This document shows positions 24,849 through 37,234 of a stretch of 64,000 nucleotides of DNA, one piece after another; position 1 is the stretch's first letter; every line of letters begins with the position of its first letter. This stretch comes from Sparassis latifolia (lineage: Eukaryota; Basidiomycota; Agaricomycetes; Polyporales; Sparassidaceae), in contig CM031554.1 in assembly GCA_018466975.1 (NCBI GenBank), positions 1,550,001 through 1,614,000 on the forward strand, written 5' to 3'. The notes below the pieces were generated by a model. It saw nothing but the letters and a program-made list of their open reading frames with translations. It did not search any database and had not been told where the DNA came from. The position numbers were made by a program, and so were the translations under genes.

Positions 24849-26478
24849 ATTGTAAGAGAGTACTGTGAATGTGGTGGATCCTTTCGCAAATTCTGCAATA
24901 AGGAGTCAGTTTCGAGCAGGTTTAAGCTCACCTGTAGCCAAAAACCCAAATTCTGACAACACCACAACGCAAAAACTGCCCAAACTCGATAAATTCTGCT
25001 ACGACTACCCGATGCCACAAGTAACTAGCGAGCGCTCAGTACTATTGGGGAGCAATTGACCGCACGCACGACGGCCGACACTTGCTACTTGATATCAATG
25101 AGTCTAACGGTAATGTTAGGCGCGAAAATACGGCGGACGGGAGGAAACTCACCGCGCGGAGATGGGGGTAGAGGCGAAGCGGGAGAGGAGGAAGGCAGAG
25201 GCGCCGAGCCGGATTTTGCCATGCGCGTGACGCAGATAAACTCCGAAAACCCCGCCTCAAGAGTATACCAAACATCATCGAACGTCGAGGAGGGGGCCCG
25301 GGGTGGTACGCTCGCCGCGGAAGAGATAAACGAGCACACTTACTTCCATGTGAGCAGGTAACCACCATCCTATCCAGCGCATCCCCCGCCCTCATCCGCC
25401 CGCGCGGCACGACCTCCCTCCTCCATAATCCATCGCGCTACGAACGGCAGCCTCTTGCCAGGCTGGGGACGCGTAAATCACTTGTGCCATCGATGGGGAG
25501 CCTTCCTGGGGCGATATCAAGGCTAGGGCATCGCCAGAGTGACTAGAACAATGCTCATTGTGCAGAGAAAGGCGTAGCAGAGCTGCGAAGGAATAAAGCC
25601 AGTAGTACAGTAGGCATCCAAGGGGAGATGGAGGAAGGGGGAAGAAGGAAGAGGGAAGAGGGAAGAGGAGTGGTGGGATACCATCATACGAGCTCGCTAA
25701 GCTTTGATCGATGATCTCCGGTGCCTATATCATGCGACTTCGCAGCAGGCGCCGCGCGCCCGAGCCAGACCGTCAATGTCCTCGAGGGTCAGTTTATGAA
25801 TAATAATTTTTTGACCGTTGTAGTACAGAGCTATTTGTCGTCTTGCTCACTTTGAGCTGTCGCTGTGAGGCCCTCTTGTATTTTTTTTGCAAGCACCGTC
25901 TGCAGCTTATCGTGCGCTTATTTTCCTGACGTACATTACACGTGTGCCTCGCTTCAGCGACTCGCACACACGGCGTCCAGCGCAGTCCATCTTCCGAAAA
26001 TATCCCGCGATATATACATGGTGCAGCCAACGTAGAGACTTCTCGTCAAAACTTGCTGCAGAGTGCTACGTTGCAGGTATAACTTACACGAAAATATATT
26101 TCGTTGATCTCTTGGTACATCACAGGGTCCAACCGACAACGCCGCCTTGCCTTCCTCTGCTGTTCCTCTTTCAGACGGTTCCGCAAACGCCGCAGATTCG
26201 GCGTCGGTTGTCGGGCGTCCAGCGTCGCACGCCGCCAATTGGCGTCCGCAAAGACCGCGCCATCGCAGGTGATTCGACGCCGACTGTGATCACCTTGGTG
26301 TGTCGTCCGACGATGCTGCCAGCGCACTCGTTCGATTTCGGTCCACATTCAACGCCGGGCAGCGCGACGAGCCAGTCTGCGCCGCCGAGTGTAGTTCTGC
26401 CGCGCGGACGTGGAGCAGCGAAAAATCACATCCTGCATCACGAGAAGGCCGATGAGCAGAACATGCAACGAGCGCGGC

Positions 26479-27425
26479 GGTGGTGAGACGTACCGAGTGC
26501 AGTTAGCACAGCCAGCCATTCTTGACGGCAAACTGACAGAGTGGTGAGCGTAGGGAGGTCGACAAGCTGCGGAAATACGGACCTAGCGAGAATCCGACGA
26601 GTATGGAATGTGTTCGCGTGATACCGCGCACATGGAGGATGTGAACGTGTTGCGGGAAGGGGGAAATGGAGAGCAGGAGGGATACGAAGATATCTGCGGA
26701 GGTCGGCGGGCGGTTCGACGTAACAAATATCGGCGAGAAAACAGGACTTACTCTCCGCAACCCGGCGCACGCGTAGATATGAAAGGTCGAGCACAGAACG
26801 GGAAGTCGGGAAGTCGGGCGCCATACCTAGCGAGATATGTGCTATCAGTGTGAGCGGCGATAGACACGTATCAATATCTTTCGTCGTTCACCTACTCCTC
26901 ACGTATTCTCGAGCGAAATAACGGATGAACCGTCGAAACGACAGGAGACGCGAAATATCTCAATGACGAGGCAGCGGCGCTTCCTCCCCCACACCAAGCG
27001 AGAGCCGGAACCGAGCTCGCTCGAGTCGGCCGTACGCGCCTCCTTACTCATCGGTGCGCCGCTGCGAAAGAGGGTCACATCCACCACTCGCCGCCGGAAC
27101 GGTACCCTACAATCACCGTCCGCGCACGGCGCGCAAAGGAGACAGGACGTTACCCACGCACCATCGAGCTCTCCGCCCACGATAAAAGTTGGGCCTTTGT
27201 CGTCGGAACCGGGACGCACGCCTGCTCGCGCGGGAGAGAGATTGCGTAAAGTTCCGGGTGACATACCAAGTCACACCGTCGAGTCCGTGCGACACGGGCA
27301 GCTCGCAATGCGGATGGGGATGGCGCGGAGAGTTCATGTAGCGCCTATTGTAATTAGTTGGTTCAGAAGCGCGTTACCTCGACCCGGCCGATCTGCCGGT
27401 GCTACGCTCCCTCACGGGTCTGTTG
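26479..27425. repeat. Tandem unit B1 (about 0.95 kb)
   Basis: Direct counterpart of A1 and the most complete of the four units, keeping about 240 bp at the 3' end that A1 has lost. It carries the same minus-strand LRR-like stretches as A1. No intact gene. Confidence 0.6.
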
Positions 27426-27447
27426 ATCAGAACGCGTAACGAGCACG

Positions 27448-28356
27448 GCGGTGAGACGTACTGCGTGCAGTGTATGGTGCATAGCACAGTCATTCTTGAC
27501 GGCGAACTGACAGAGCGGTGAGCGTACGCGGGCCGACAACCTGCGGAAATACGGACCGAGCGAGAATCCGACGAGCGTCGAATGTATTCGCCCGTTGATA
27601 CCGCGCACATGGAGGATGTGAACGTGGTGCGGGAAGGGGGGGAATGGAGAGGGGGATGAAGCAAGGATTTCTGCGGAGGTCGGCGGAGCGGTTCGATATG
27701 CAAGTAAAAGCACTAAATATCGGTGAGAAAACAGAACTTACTCTCCGCAACCCAGCGCACGCTAGACATCAAACGTCGCGCACGGAACGCGAAGTCGGGA
27801 GCTATACCTAGCGGGATATATGCGATCAGCACGCGCGGCGACGAACACCCATCAACATTCGCCGTTCACCTACCGCTCATTCTCGAGGGAGCCCGCGGGA
27901 AATATCCGAATGGCGAGCCAGCGGCGCTTCTTCCCCCCCACACCAAGCGAGAGCGGGGACCGAGCCGGCCGTATACGCCCCTCCTTACCCGTCCGTGCGC
28001 CGCCGCGAAAGAGCGTGCGGCAAACGGGGGTCGCGGCCGGAACGGCCGCCCGCGCACGGCGCGCGAAAAGAGACGGGACGGTACCCACGCACGATCGACC
28101 GAGCTCTCCGTCCACGGCATATACGTTGCGCCTTTGTCGCCGGAATCGGGACGCACGCCAGCGGAGGATCCTCGACGACGCACGCCAGCGCGCGCGGGAG
28201 AACAATTGCGTACAGCTCCGGGTTATATGCCAGGTAACGCCGTCGAGCCCGCGAGGAGGAGTCGTGTAGCGCCTGTTGCGATGAGATAGTTCGGAGGCGC
28301 GCCTCGTCGCGCGTTAACCTCGGCCGAGCGGATCTGCCGGTGCTACGGGTCTGTAA
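27448..28356. repeat. Tandem unit B2 (about 0.91 kb)
   Basis: Fourth unit, GC-richer than the others. It ends in the same bases as B1 (around TGCTACG...GGGTCTG). Long overlapping frames here, for example 27,985-28,392 on the minus strand, reflect high GC rather than coding. Confidence 0.55.
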
Positions 28357-28368
28357 ACCACTGGCATT

Positions 28369-28379
28369 GGGGGGGGGGG
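28369..28379. repeat. G homopolymer
   Basis: Eleven consecutive G just after the right edge of the duplication; a likely site of length variation or assembly error. Confidence 0.8.
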
Positions 28380-29190
28380 CATCCATCTGCAATAAGGAGG
28401 GCTGTCGAACAATGAGCTGCGCGTGAATACTTGAGTGCGCGAAGGACAGAGCAGGCCGTACCAGACTCGATCACGGGTTCCTCCTGAGCGAGCGACGTGG
28501 ACGGGCAGGAACTTGAAGAACAATGACGAGGGATGGAACACACACGCGTTGCGGACGTCCTCCATCCCATGTCCAGCCTGAAGCTTGAAGCTTGAAGCGT
28601 CGCTAGAGCTCCCGCATACGACGAGTAGTACGCGCCGCGACGTTCATCGCGAGACCGTTCGCGGCTACCGGGCACCGTCCCTGCGCCGACCAGCCCGCTC
28701 AAGCCTGAGAGCGCGGTGCATCGCCTGGCGCCGGAGTTGGGGGGAAGACTGGGGGGGCAAGCGGCGGGGGTGGGAGCAACGACCCACGGGTGCTTGTGGT
28801 GTGGCAGAGGCCCGAGGACCTACGCGTCGAGGCTTCTCGGGTGCGGATCGTCTGCTGGCTCCTGACCAGCACGGAAGAACGGAAGAGCTGTGGGCGAGAA
28901 GGAGCGCGAGTTATTGATGAGGGGCGCACGATCGAGGGCGTACGGCTCGGCGTAAATGGCGATCGAGGGAAGTGGTGCGATCAGCAGCCACACCCACGCA
29001 ACTACTGCTGCACTGGGCTCGAGCAAGTAGTTGGGATGAGCGGGGTCGCGGGGCGAAGCGCAGCGGAAGAGGCCGCGTCCTAGTACTATAATTTCATCCA
29101 TAACTGAGAAACCTGTCCGATGGGGACTGCCCCTCGGGCTCCGCGTTCGGGAGCTACACCTGCTGGCCCCAGCTTCGCCTATGCATCAAC
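28380..29190. other. Intergenic, no gene recognised
   Basis: GC-rich sequence with several long overlapping frames on both strands (for example 28,585-28,917 + and 28,820-29,101 -). None has a recognisable motif or a consistent exon structure. Confidence 0.4.
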
Positions 29191-29194
29191 CTCC

Positions 29195-29440
29195 GTCGGC
29201 AGCGACCCATCGGACGTCGTCAGCTGTCAAATCAAGTTGGCCGCGCGCGTCGACCTCCTGGTGTGACGTCATCGTGCCCAGCGCTGGCAAGGGGATCCAC
29301 CGAGCGTATCAGATTTTCTCGCTCTCCACAATATGCTCGTATACGTGTCAGCCTCTACAGCATCCTTCGCGCTGGCGCAAGGATCCCCGCAGCTGGATGT
29401 ATGCTCGTCGACCATGACCATCGCCCGACCTCAGCATGCT
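29195..29440. repeat. Dispersed repeat fragments
   Basis: 29,195-29,300 resembles about 34,835-34,930 (shared GACGTCGTCAGCTGTC-like and TGACGTCATCG stretches). 29,300-29,440 resembles about 33,430-33,575 (shared GCAGCTGGATGTATGCTCGT). Parts of the DUF6533 neighbourhood have therefore been copied in pieces to both flanks. Confidence 0.6.
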
Positions 29441-30152
29441 GAAGCAAAGTAAGAGGTAGAGCATGCGAGGGCTTCGCCGAGTGTTCGTGTTGCCCCTTCA
29501 GAGGTGCTGTCTCATCTACTTTTCCTGATTAATGAACGAAATTTATGGCAGTCTGCGGATGGTGTCTCTCTCACGGTCCATCATTGGAGCGAGGGCGTGT
29601 GACCGGCGTGATCGACATTTCCTCTCCAGTGTGCTGCTCGCCTTGTGTAATATTTTTCTTCTACATCAACTCCCGATGGATCCCATTCGTGAATGGGAGA
29701 TACGACAACCGAAAACTCCGTCGTGGAAGTTGGTTTCGCATCTTCTGATATATCTGCATGTCTATCGCACTGCTCGGGCTCCGCTCAACAGCACACGCCT
29801 ACATAAATCTCCCTTGTCCACCTCTTCTTTATGCCTGCGAATGAGTGGAGAGAGACACGGTGGCGCCCCGCTGTGATTCCACGAGCCGACCGCGGGGCTG
29901 CAGTCATTGTAGACGTTCTATTCACCTTCGCACTGACTTCTCCCTTGCAATAAAGGCCGTCTGGTTCGACATTCTCGATGACGGGCTGAACTTCATGTTC
30001 GTAGTCCGTGCAAGTGACTCCTCTGTGCCTGCCTTCCAGGAAAGTAGTGTTCGGATCTCGACAATCTCCCCGTATTTACTCTGGTGAGTCGCGCTGGCGT
30101 CGCGACAATATGCTCTCCATCGCAGCAAGGTACCAATTCATGATAGTACTCA

Positions 30153-30231
30153 CATAGAAACAAGACTATACGCTGTTCCGACTAAGGCGAGCCTCCCCTG
30201 GTCGGAACACCAATATGTTCTTGTTTCCATG
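30153..30231. repeat. Imperfect inverted repeat (hairpin)
   Basis: Arms of about 30 nt (5' arm 30,153-30,182, 3' arm 30,201-30,231) flank an 18-nt loop. The 5' arm begins CATAGAAACAAGAC and ends CTGTTCCGAC; the 3' arm begins GTCGGAACACC and ends TTGTTTCCATG. The distal copy keeps only one arm-like stretch near 43,160. It could be a small foldback element or a transcribed stem-loop. Confidence 0.7.
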
Positions 30232-31076
30232 CGCGCGAAAAGCAGGGTTTCGCCTAAAGTTTATGCGGCTTTCCCCACTTGCAACTCGTCAAAGAGTGCC
30301 TGGGGACGCATAACGATCTCAAAAGTGAGTCTGTCCGACATGCAAAGATGCATGACCGCATCGTATTCTATAGGTCCTCGGCCCCTTTAACGATGTCGCC
30401 CGTGGTTCCAGAACGGTCAGTACCCGTGAGCTCAGGCTATTCCAAAGTCTTCTCTTACATATATCTGACGCGAACTTGATTGAGTTTGATATAGTTGCTC
30501 CCAGTGGACTAACGGTCTGTCGTGCTTCCTTGCTGGCATCTCACCAACCCCTGCTTCTACTTTTCGAATCTGGAGGGTCGTCTAGGGTCGCTCGCTGTCC
30601 TGCGCAGGCCGAACGCTGGTGGCCTGGAATCTCCTTTTCCTCGATCCTCTGTTTTTGCTCCTCGTAAGCTGCGGGGGCAGCAGTGCGGTGCGAGATATTT
30701 TTTAGATCTTGTTGTACCTTCACGAACGGCTGTCGATGGCTGCGGACACGCCTGGGTTCTTTGGACTGTGCTGAGGGATATATTGGGGCGGGATGTACTC
30801 TCTGAGAGACCGGTGCAGACCCCCTAGATGCTGGGTGATTGCGTTTGAGCCCGTTGAAATTCTCGGAACGAACGTATCAGAGGTTCGAACAGAAGCGGGC
30901 ATCCTGCATCGTCTTCGCTGCGATGGTGCACGCGGGAGAAAAGTGCAGAAGGCGGTGCTTGTCGACGTGACCGACATAAGTACCGCGACGCCCTGCTTGG
31001 CGAAACGCCGGATTCCTCTCGTACCTCGTAACTGTTGCGGCGCTTGTTAGCTGCATTCTTCCCTCCACCTTCCCCG

Positions 31077-32917
31077 ATGTCATCGGGCGACTACGATGAA
31101 GCAGAACCGGTCCAACTGGCTCGCCAGACGTTCGTGTCTTCTCATGTCTGTCCTACGATGCTTCGGAGCTCGTGGTTTATACCTTTCTCAGCTTTGTAGG
31201 CAACTACCGCAGTATAGCCAGTCGCGCAAGTGATCGCGATCCTTCTGCTGAAATGTCCGACCCGAGGCTGACGGAGATTCTCGGCGGCTCTGCTGGGTTT
31301 TGACCATGTAATCACGTTTGCGGACGAGATCGACGACATATGGAGACGCAAAACGTCTGGAGTCACGGTGCTTTTTATCTTAAATCGCTTTTTAGGCTTC
31401 ACGTTCGCCATCGCCATCGTGCTGTTGACACCCATGTGGACTACACACCTAGTAAGATGCCCATCACATCGTAAAGGGTGCTCGTCGACTCATTTCCTAC
31501 CCTACACAGAGGTCTGGTCGTTTTTCGATAGAAGGTCGAGTCCAGCTCATGGCCTGGTCTTGACAGTTGTGATGCCACAGATACGGTACTCGACGCTCGT
31601 CTAGAACCGTTCTCGATCGAATGGGCCGGTAAGTCAATATGCGATGTGTCTCCGATAATTCAGCATTTATAGTCTTCACGATTCTTCAGCGTTCTCGGCT
31701 CGTCGGGTGTATGCAGTAGGGGGTCCCGGTCAGGCATGGCTCCCTGCCGCAATAGCGTTCGTGCTGGGCTCGGTGCCTTTCGCCACGAATCTGGTATTGT
31801 CGGTCCCGCTAGAGTGGAAGCGGTGTGCGCTAACTCGCTAGAGGTCTCGGTAATAACTACATCTCAGCCTCGTATTTTATTGGCACCGTCGTTCCCGGTC
31901 TGGGTCCCGGCTGCGTGATACGTTTCGACCAGATGCGACCTACGATGTAGGCACACTCTCTTTCCCCGTCGGGTGTTCTGCTGACACAGGCCGGCAGATG
32001 TAAGGCGACCTCTTGTCTCGTGCGGTGACGTTCTCGGATGCACGACTTACTCTACGCCCCGACGGTCATCATCGCAACACGACTCAGTGTCGTTTTGGCG
32101 GACGTTATTGTGCTCGTGATTTACATGGATGCGGACATACAGCATCAAGAGATGTGCAAACTCGGCTCACGTGGAGGCTCCCCTGGTGACGCTCTTACTA
32201 CGAGATGGTGGGTACAAATATGGTCAGCCAAAGCCTCCCTCTGTTCTACGCTCATCCCTCTGTGAATCCCAAAGGCACTTTGCACTTCACGTGAGTACGG
32301 TGTGTGACAGCCGATCGAGCTAACGATAACCACAGGCTCCTCCTTTTGCCGAACCTCGCGCAAACGCTATTAAACTACTACGGCGCAAGTCCCGCTACCG
32401 TCACGTGTAACCAACACACCACCGACACGTCTTCTCGCTGCAGGTGCGACAATGACAATGATCTCGTCCACTTCGTCACGTTCGCTTTGTCCCTCCTATT
32501 TACCAGAGAACGCACTTGCGCTCACGCATCGTCGCAGATTGCACCTGTATCGTCGTCTCGCACTTCCCTCTCGAACCTGCGACAGGCGAACGAGATGGAA
32601 AATCACTGTGTGACAACCGACCTCTCCTTCCCTTCGGGCCCACGCCTGCGCGGAGCTCGCAATTCGCCTCGTGGATCGTCGGGAACATGGGCGCGTCGCA
32701 TCGCTCCGTCTCCGTTCTCCCTCCCAAGTCGACGATGTGTACGGGTCGGACCTCCCAGGAAACGACCCGAATAAGTCAGATGGTGCAAGGGGGCAGTGAG
32801 GAGGAGGAGGCAGCGACGGGAGACATCGAGCTCGTTGAACACGACGTCTCTTCGGAGCCGCACGGGATGGAAATAATCGCTGCCCGACAGACGGACGGAG
32901 AAGCTATATATGCGTAG
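31077..32917 (+). pseudogene. DUF6533 multi-pass membrane protein, frameshifted copy
   Basis: Exons match the agaricomycete DUF6533 family, which has an N-terminal conserved region and about seven membrane helices and no known function. They are: MSSGDYDEAEPVQLARQTF (31,077); DHVITFADEIDDIWRRKTSG with VTVLFILNRF (31,305-31,430); ARRVYAVGG then LPAAIAFVLGSVPFATNLVL (31,690-31,830); RLSVVLADVIVLVI (32,070); EAPLVTLLLRDG; a short TLHFT exon; and a C-terminal exon with NMGAS ending at TAG 32,915. Introns have GT-AG ends and match the distal copy. One extra T near 32,120 breaks the frame just before the expected TWM motif, so this copy is probably inactive unless the T is an error. Confidence 0.65.
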
Positions 32918-32999
32918 AAGTGCGTGCTCATCCTTTCTCTTTATCTTGACTGTCGTCTTTGGTACTCGATTCGCTGTCGTCGTCGACGGTAGGGCAGAA

Positions 33000-35900
33000 G
33001 GGGGTTCCTACTATCGCCGCTCACGATTCTCGACGCCCGCACTTCCTTCTCCAGGGCGGTCGACATCCCCCCACCCCCTCCCCTGCATTTGTATTCGGTC
33101 TGCACCGAACTTACGGAACGAATCGAGCTGGACATGGATCGCGATGCGCATTCACACACGGCAGACGAGTGCATCGAGTTCTGCATCCGCGGTTGCGCCG
33201 CGGCACCGAAAGAGATGTAATAAGCCGGCCCTCACGTTCTGAGCCGCATATCGTACAGTGCACCACCTCTCCTGAAAGGCAGGTTTCGAGCTCCGCCCAC
33301 CACCCTAAATTCTGAAAGGCGGTTGCGGTGTCTCGTTCCATCCCCGGAGTTCCCATAGGCGGCCGCGGCGAGCGACCGTACGGTGTGCGTTGCTTCGTTC
33401 GCAGCTTCGCAGTTGAGGGATCTGGCACCGAGCGTGTCGAATTTTCTCGCTCTCGGCAATATGATATTGCTCGAGGCGCGTGTCAGAACTCTACAGTGTC
33501 GAGCTCGCTGGTGCAAGGATCACTGCAGCTGGATGTATGCTCGTCGACCGCGACCTCAGCGGGTACTAGCCTCCGCGTCAGAACGCTCGTCGTTTGAATG
33601 CGGCGCTTCGAGTTGCGGGTGTGACGCGCACGCTGTCGATCGGGTGGGTTTACTCATCTTTAAGCTTGAGCACAGGACCCTGGCGTTGGCGGTTCGTCTC
33701 ATAGTCTGTTGATATGGAGGAAGACGGGAGGCCTGGGATGCTTATCGTGCACACTTCGGTGTAGCGCTAGACCGTCATGATCAGCTTCTTCCGTGTTGCG
33801 ACATGCACCTCTCACACTCGGTTCGCCATATATACCCATACCTTCATGACCGTCAATTTGGTACCGTCAATCTCGTAACAAATAACTCGCGCTAACTTGC
33901 AAACCCGCCGCGACGGCATTCTACGCATCACCCGAACCCCGCAACCTCCGTGCACGAGCGCACAACTTACTCACTCAGCAGCGTCCTCGACCTCGTCCAA
34001 CTCGTGCGCGAGCTTCACAACATCGTTCTACGTCGCGCCGCTCCGTCAGCTCATCATCAGCCCGCAGGTCTCGTGCGCGCGACTCACCCCGTCCCTTGTG
34101 ATCTCAACAGCGGGTCTCCCTCTCTGGCATGGCGGATCGCAGTGTTGCCCTGTCCGCACACGCATCAGGACTCTCGCGGCGGGGCCCCGGACGCGCGCTC
34201 ACCTTGTCGCTCGTCACCCGCGCCTCGCCTTCCTCCACGACCGCGGCGACCTTGCCCGTGGCGGTCCCGCCGCCCCACGTCCATCTGCGCACGGGTCAGA
34301 TCTCACAACGCACGCAGAGAGGGCGCGCTCACGAGACGTCCTGGCCCTCTTCGAGCACGTCGGCGACCTGTGCGCTCAGCCCGGCTCAGCGGCCCAGCCT
34401 GCGCGCCGCGCGAGTGGCTCACCTCGTGGCCGGCACTCTTGTCGGCGGAGCCCGCCTCGGCGGCGTCGGTATTGCTCTGGGCGCCCACGGGCGTGTTAGA
34501 CTCTCGCGGCGGGGGGCGGACTAGACTCGAGTGCGCACCCTCTGCACCTCGTCCTCGTCCGGGAATGGTATCTGGCTGCAGGGTATGCCTTTGCAGCGCG
34601 CACTTGGGGCCAGGTCGGGCGCTGCGCGGACGGGCGAGTGGAGGGGGGTGGCTCACCGGGTGGCGCTGTCTTGGGCGGGTTCGCGCTCTTTGGCCATTAA
34701 TTTGTGCGGTTCGTACGGGGTTTGGGTTTGGGTTTGGAAGGAGGGCTGGGGGGTGTGGGTAGGGCGGCCGTGTTTTATACGTGCGAAGGCGCGCCCCTAT
34801 GATATGCCGGCCTCCGAGTCCGTGGTTGGGACATCCGGTGACAGCGACGCGTCGGAGGTCGTCCGCTGTCCCGCGTCGACAGCCTCGTGACGTCATCGCG
34901 TCTAGCGCGGGCACGCAGGAATCTCCGAATATACTCCGTAGTCTGTCCACCTCAGATGTGCTCCGGCTCGCCAAGAATATATAGCGGGACTCCCCGGCCC
35001 CGGCTGCATGTCGCTTGTCGTTTCCTCCGCTGCATGCTTTGCCCCAGTGCTTGCAGTCACAGTCGGCTCTCTTCTCCGTTTGGCTCTAGATCATATGTGC
35101 GGCCGGCGCGGATCCCCGAGCCCACAATTTTGAGCTGTATAGTTATTGCGTACGTTCCACCTGCAGAGTCGTCGTGGGGAGCGTCCGTCTGCCCATCTGG
35201 CAAGTACTGAGGACGGGACTTCGGCCGAGCTGGAAGTCAACGAGGGCTACATGCGAGTACTCTCCTCCTCCTCCTCCTCCTCCCGCGTATCAGATAAAAA
35301 GTGCTGATCCACTGCACGACGGTCCCTAGAGGACGGAGAGCCTTCTTGTACCCCTCCGAAGCACCCAATCCCTCCGCATTGATCTCCAACCACCCGCTAC
35401 ACGCCCCCAGCTGCTCCATCCCGACTGCTCCATCTCCTTGCAGCCATCGCAATGCCACACGACTTCATATCGAGCTTGCAAACACTCACTCGCTCCGAAG
35501 CCCACCTGGCGCAACCTCGGGTCCCTCGCCCGTCCGCGGCAGTACTTGGCCCGTCTCTACCGCAGTTCTCGGACGTACGTGTGTTGCTCACGAATCGGTA
35601 CCGGTATGGCCTTCGCTCTTGCTTTTTCTTAAACCCAAGTTCAACCGGGGGTGCGCGCGAGGGCCTCGTCGGTCCCGACGCGCACTTCGCACCTAGTGTG
35701 CGGGACCGGCGGCGACTGCGTTCCCCATCTCATCTCATGAAGACAGGCAGACCGCCCGCGCCGGCCCTTATTCCCCCCGCGCGTCGGGTCATTCTGTCCA
35801 CCGCCAGCGCACACCTCTCGAGACCGCACCGTCGTGCCCGTCCCCGTCTCGTCTCGTCGCATACTTCATTCTCCAGCATGCCCTGGTCGTCCGGCGTATA

Positions 35901-37170
35901 TCGCTCACGGACTCGAGAATCGCAGATACTAATAACCTCCACGTCCGCTTTCTCTTTCTCTTTCTTCTATCGTACAAAAGCCACGTTGCGATACGGTCCA
36001 ACTGCGTACTCGTCGCCTCGCACCTCCGCCGCCGCCGCTCGTATCCCGAGTCAACGGTCATCATGTTCCTCGCCAGCGCACGTCTCTCCGCATCCCGTCC
36101 GTGCTCGGCGCGCGACCGGGTTCTGTCCCGGCGCGCTCTTGCTCTCTCTCGGTCGCTCGGGCAGGGGGCGGGCGCAAGATGCGCTTGGAGGGTCATGGAG
36201 GCCCTGGGACCCCAACCCAGATCGACGCGCAGAGGCACGGTCCGAAGCAATTTCAAGTATCCCCCCGCAGACTCCCGCTCGCACGCGCACAAACACCCGA
36301 CGCGGCTATGCGCACCCCCGCCCCGCGACGAGTCGATTCGCTCCACCCGCCTCGTGCATGTTCGCGCCGCGCCATTTCACGCTTTGCTGTCGAGGCGCGC
36401 CCTGGAACGGCAGCGGTCGAAGCTGCGGGCAGGGAACGAAACGCTGCCGGCCGGCGCACACTGCCCCAACGCGAACCCCTCCTCACCCGGCGTCGCCCCG
36501 CGGCGAAAATCGCGATTACGCCAAAGAAGAAAAAAGAAAAAAAAGAAAAAACGTCCAAGGTCGAGTCGCGAAGGCATGGTCCCGGCAGCCTGTCGCAGAC
36601 TCGCGCATGCGGCACGCCGACTCGGACTATGCGCAAGTCCCCGTACGCATCGCGTCGCAGAGAAGCGCACGCGCGAGCACGCGAAACGCCCCCATTAAGA
36701 TTTACAGTAATCGTCAATCCTTGCGAGACGTCCCTCGTCTCCAGCCGTCACGATGCGCCGTACGCACGGACATACGAGGCTGGGCCCGGAGGAAGAGCGG
36801 CGGAAGTCGGGCTTGGTATGTTATTGCCCCCCTCCCCACCCCCTTCTTTACCATGCCGTCAGGAGTCGAGACTACTCATGGATGCTCGGGGTGATTACTT
36901 GCGTGCAGGCCAGAGAAGCAGAGTTGCGCTACGCTCTGCGCCTATTGGCTCAGCAAGGATAGGTCTGCCTCAACGGCAGCAATACTGTCAACTAGCGCAC
37001 GGCTCCCCCACTCTCCAATGCGAGTTTCTCCACGCTAGCGTCCGCGGACCAAACTCCCGCCCGAACATGTATAGCGGCGAAAATCATAATTACACAAAAT
37101 ATTACTTCCAAGACTTATATACACCCACTCCCACAAGTCGTACAGACCGAAAACCCAACCACGACAAATA
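33000..37170. other. GC-rich stretch without a convincing gene
   Basis: Very long overlapping ORFs occur in several frames at once, including 480 and 356 codons on the plus strand. They are rich in Arg, Pro and Ala and lack domains, which is what high GC alone produces. A helical-looking plus-strand piece near 33,965-34,040 (SLSSVLDLVQLVRELHNIVL) is the only coding-like scrap. Fragments related to 29,195-29,440 lie at 33,430-33,575 and 34,835-34,930. Confidence 0.45.
35261..35283. repeat. Microsatellite (TCC)n
   Basis: About seven uninterrupted CTC/TCC triplets on the plus strand. Confidence 0.85.
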
Positions 37171-37234
37171 AGTTAGACGGCCAAGCCGCACCCCGCGGAT
37201 GCTCCAGCTTGCCCACATCGATCCGGATTCGGGT

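Larger units (their letters stand above)
19788..28356. repeat. Segmental duplication, right copy (about 8.6 kb)
   Basis: Direct neighbour and same-orientation copy of 11,704-19,787. It differs by a segment of about 380 bp near 20,130-20,520 not found in the left copy, about 75 bp near 24,170-24,260, and about 240 bp near 27,200-27,430 at the end of B1. The right edge at about 28,356 coincides with the end of tandem unit B2. Confidence 0.85.
29500..32917. repeat. DUF6533 segment, proximal copy
   Basis: Same-orientation match of about 42,500-45,899 at an offset of about 13.0 kb. Landmarks: 29,849 pairs with about 42,826, 31,077 with 44,099, and 32,687 with about 45,680. This copy keeps many CpG sites; the distal copy has mostly TpG or CpA at the same places. 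Confidence 0.75.

Noticed and set aside
27985..28392. 135-codon minus-strand ORF in tandem unit B2
   Set aside because: The frame is not conserved in B1, A1 or A2 and the protein is mostly arginine, alanine and proline.
34725..34745. GGGTTT repeat resembling telomeric sequence
   Set aside because: Only three units and not the usual fungal TTAGGG; treated as chance.
33950..34762. 270-codon plus-strand ORF
   Set aside because: Only the first 30 or so codons look protein-like; the remainder is GC-driven and a competing minus frame is equally open.
35452..36894. 480-codon plus-strand ORF
   Set aside because: Two other plus frames are also open over the same DNA, composition is Arg/Pro/Ala-rich and no domain is visible; high GC explains it.
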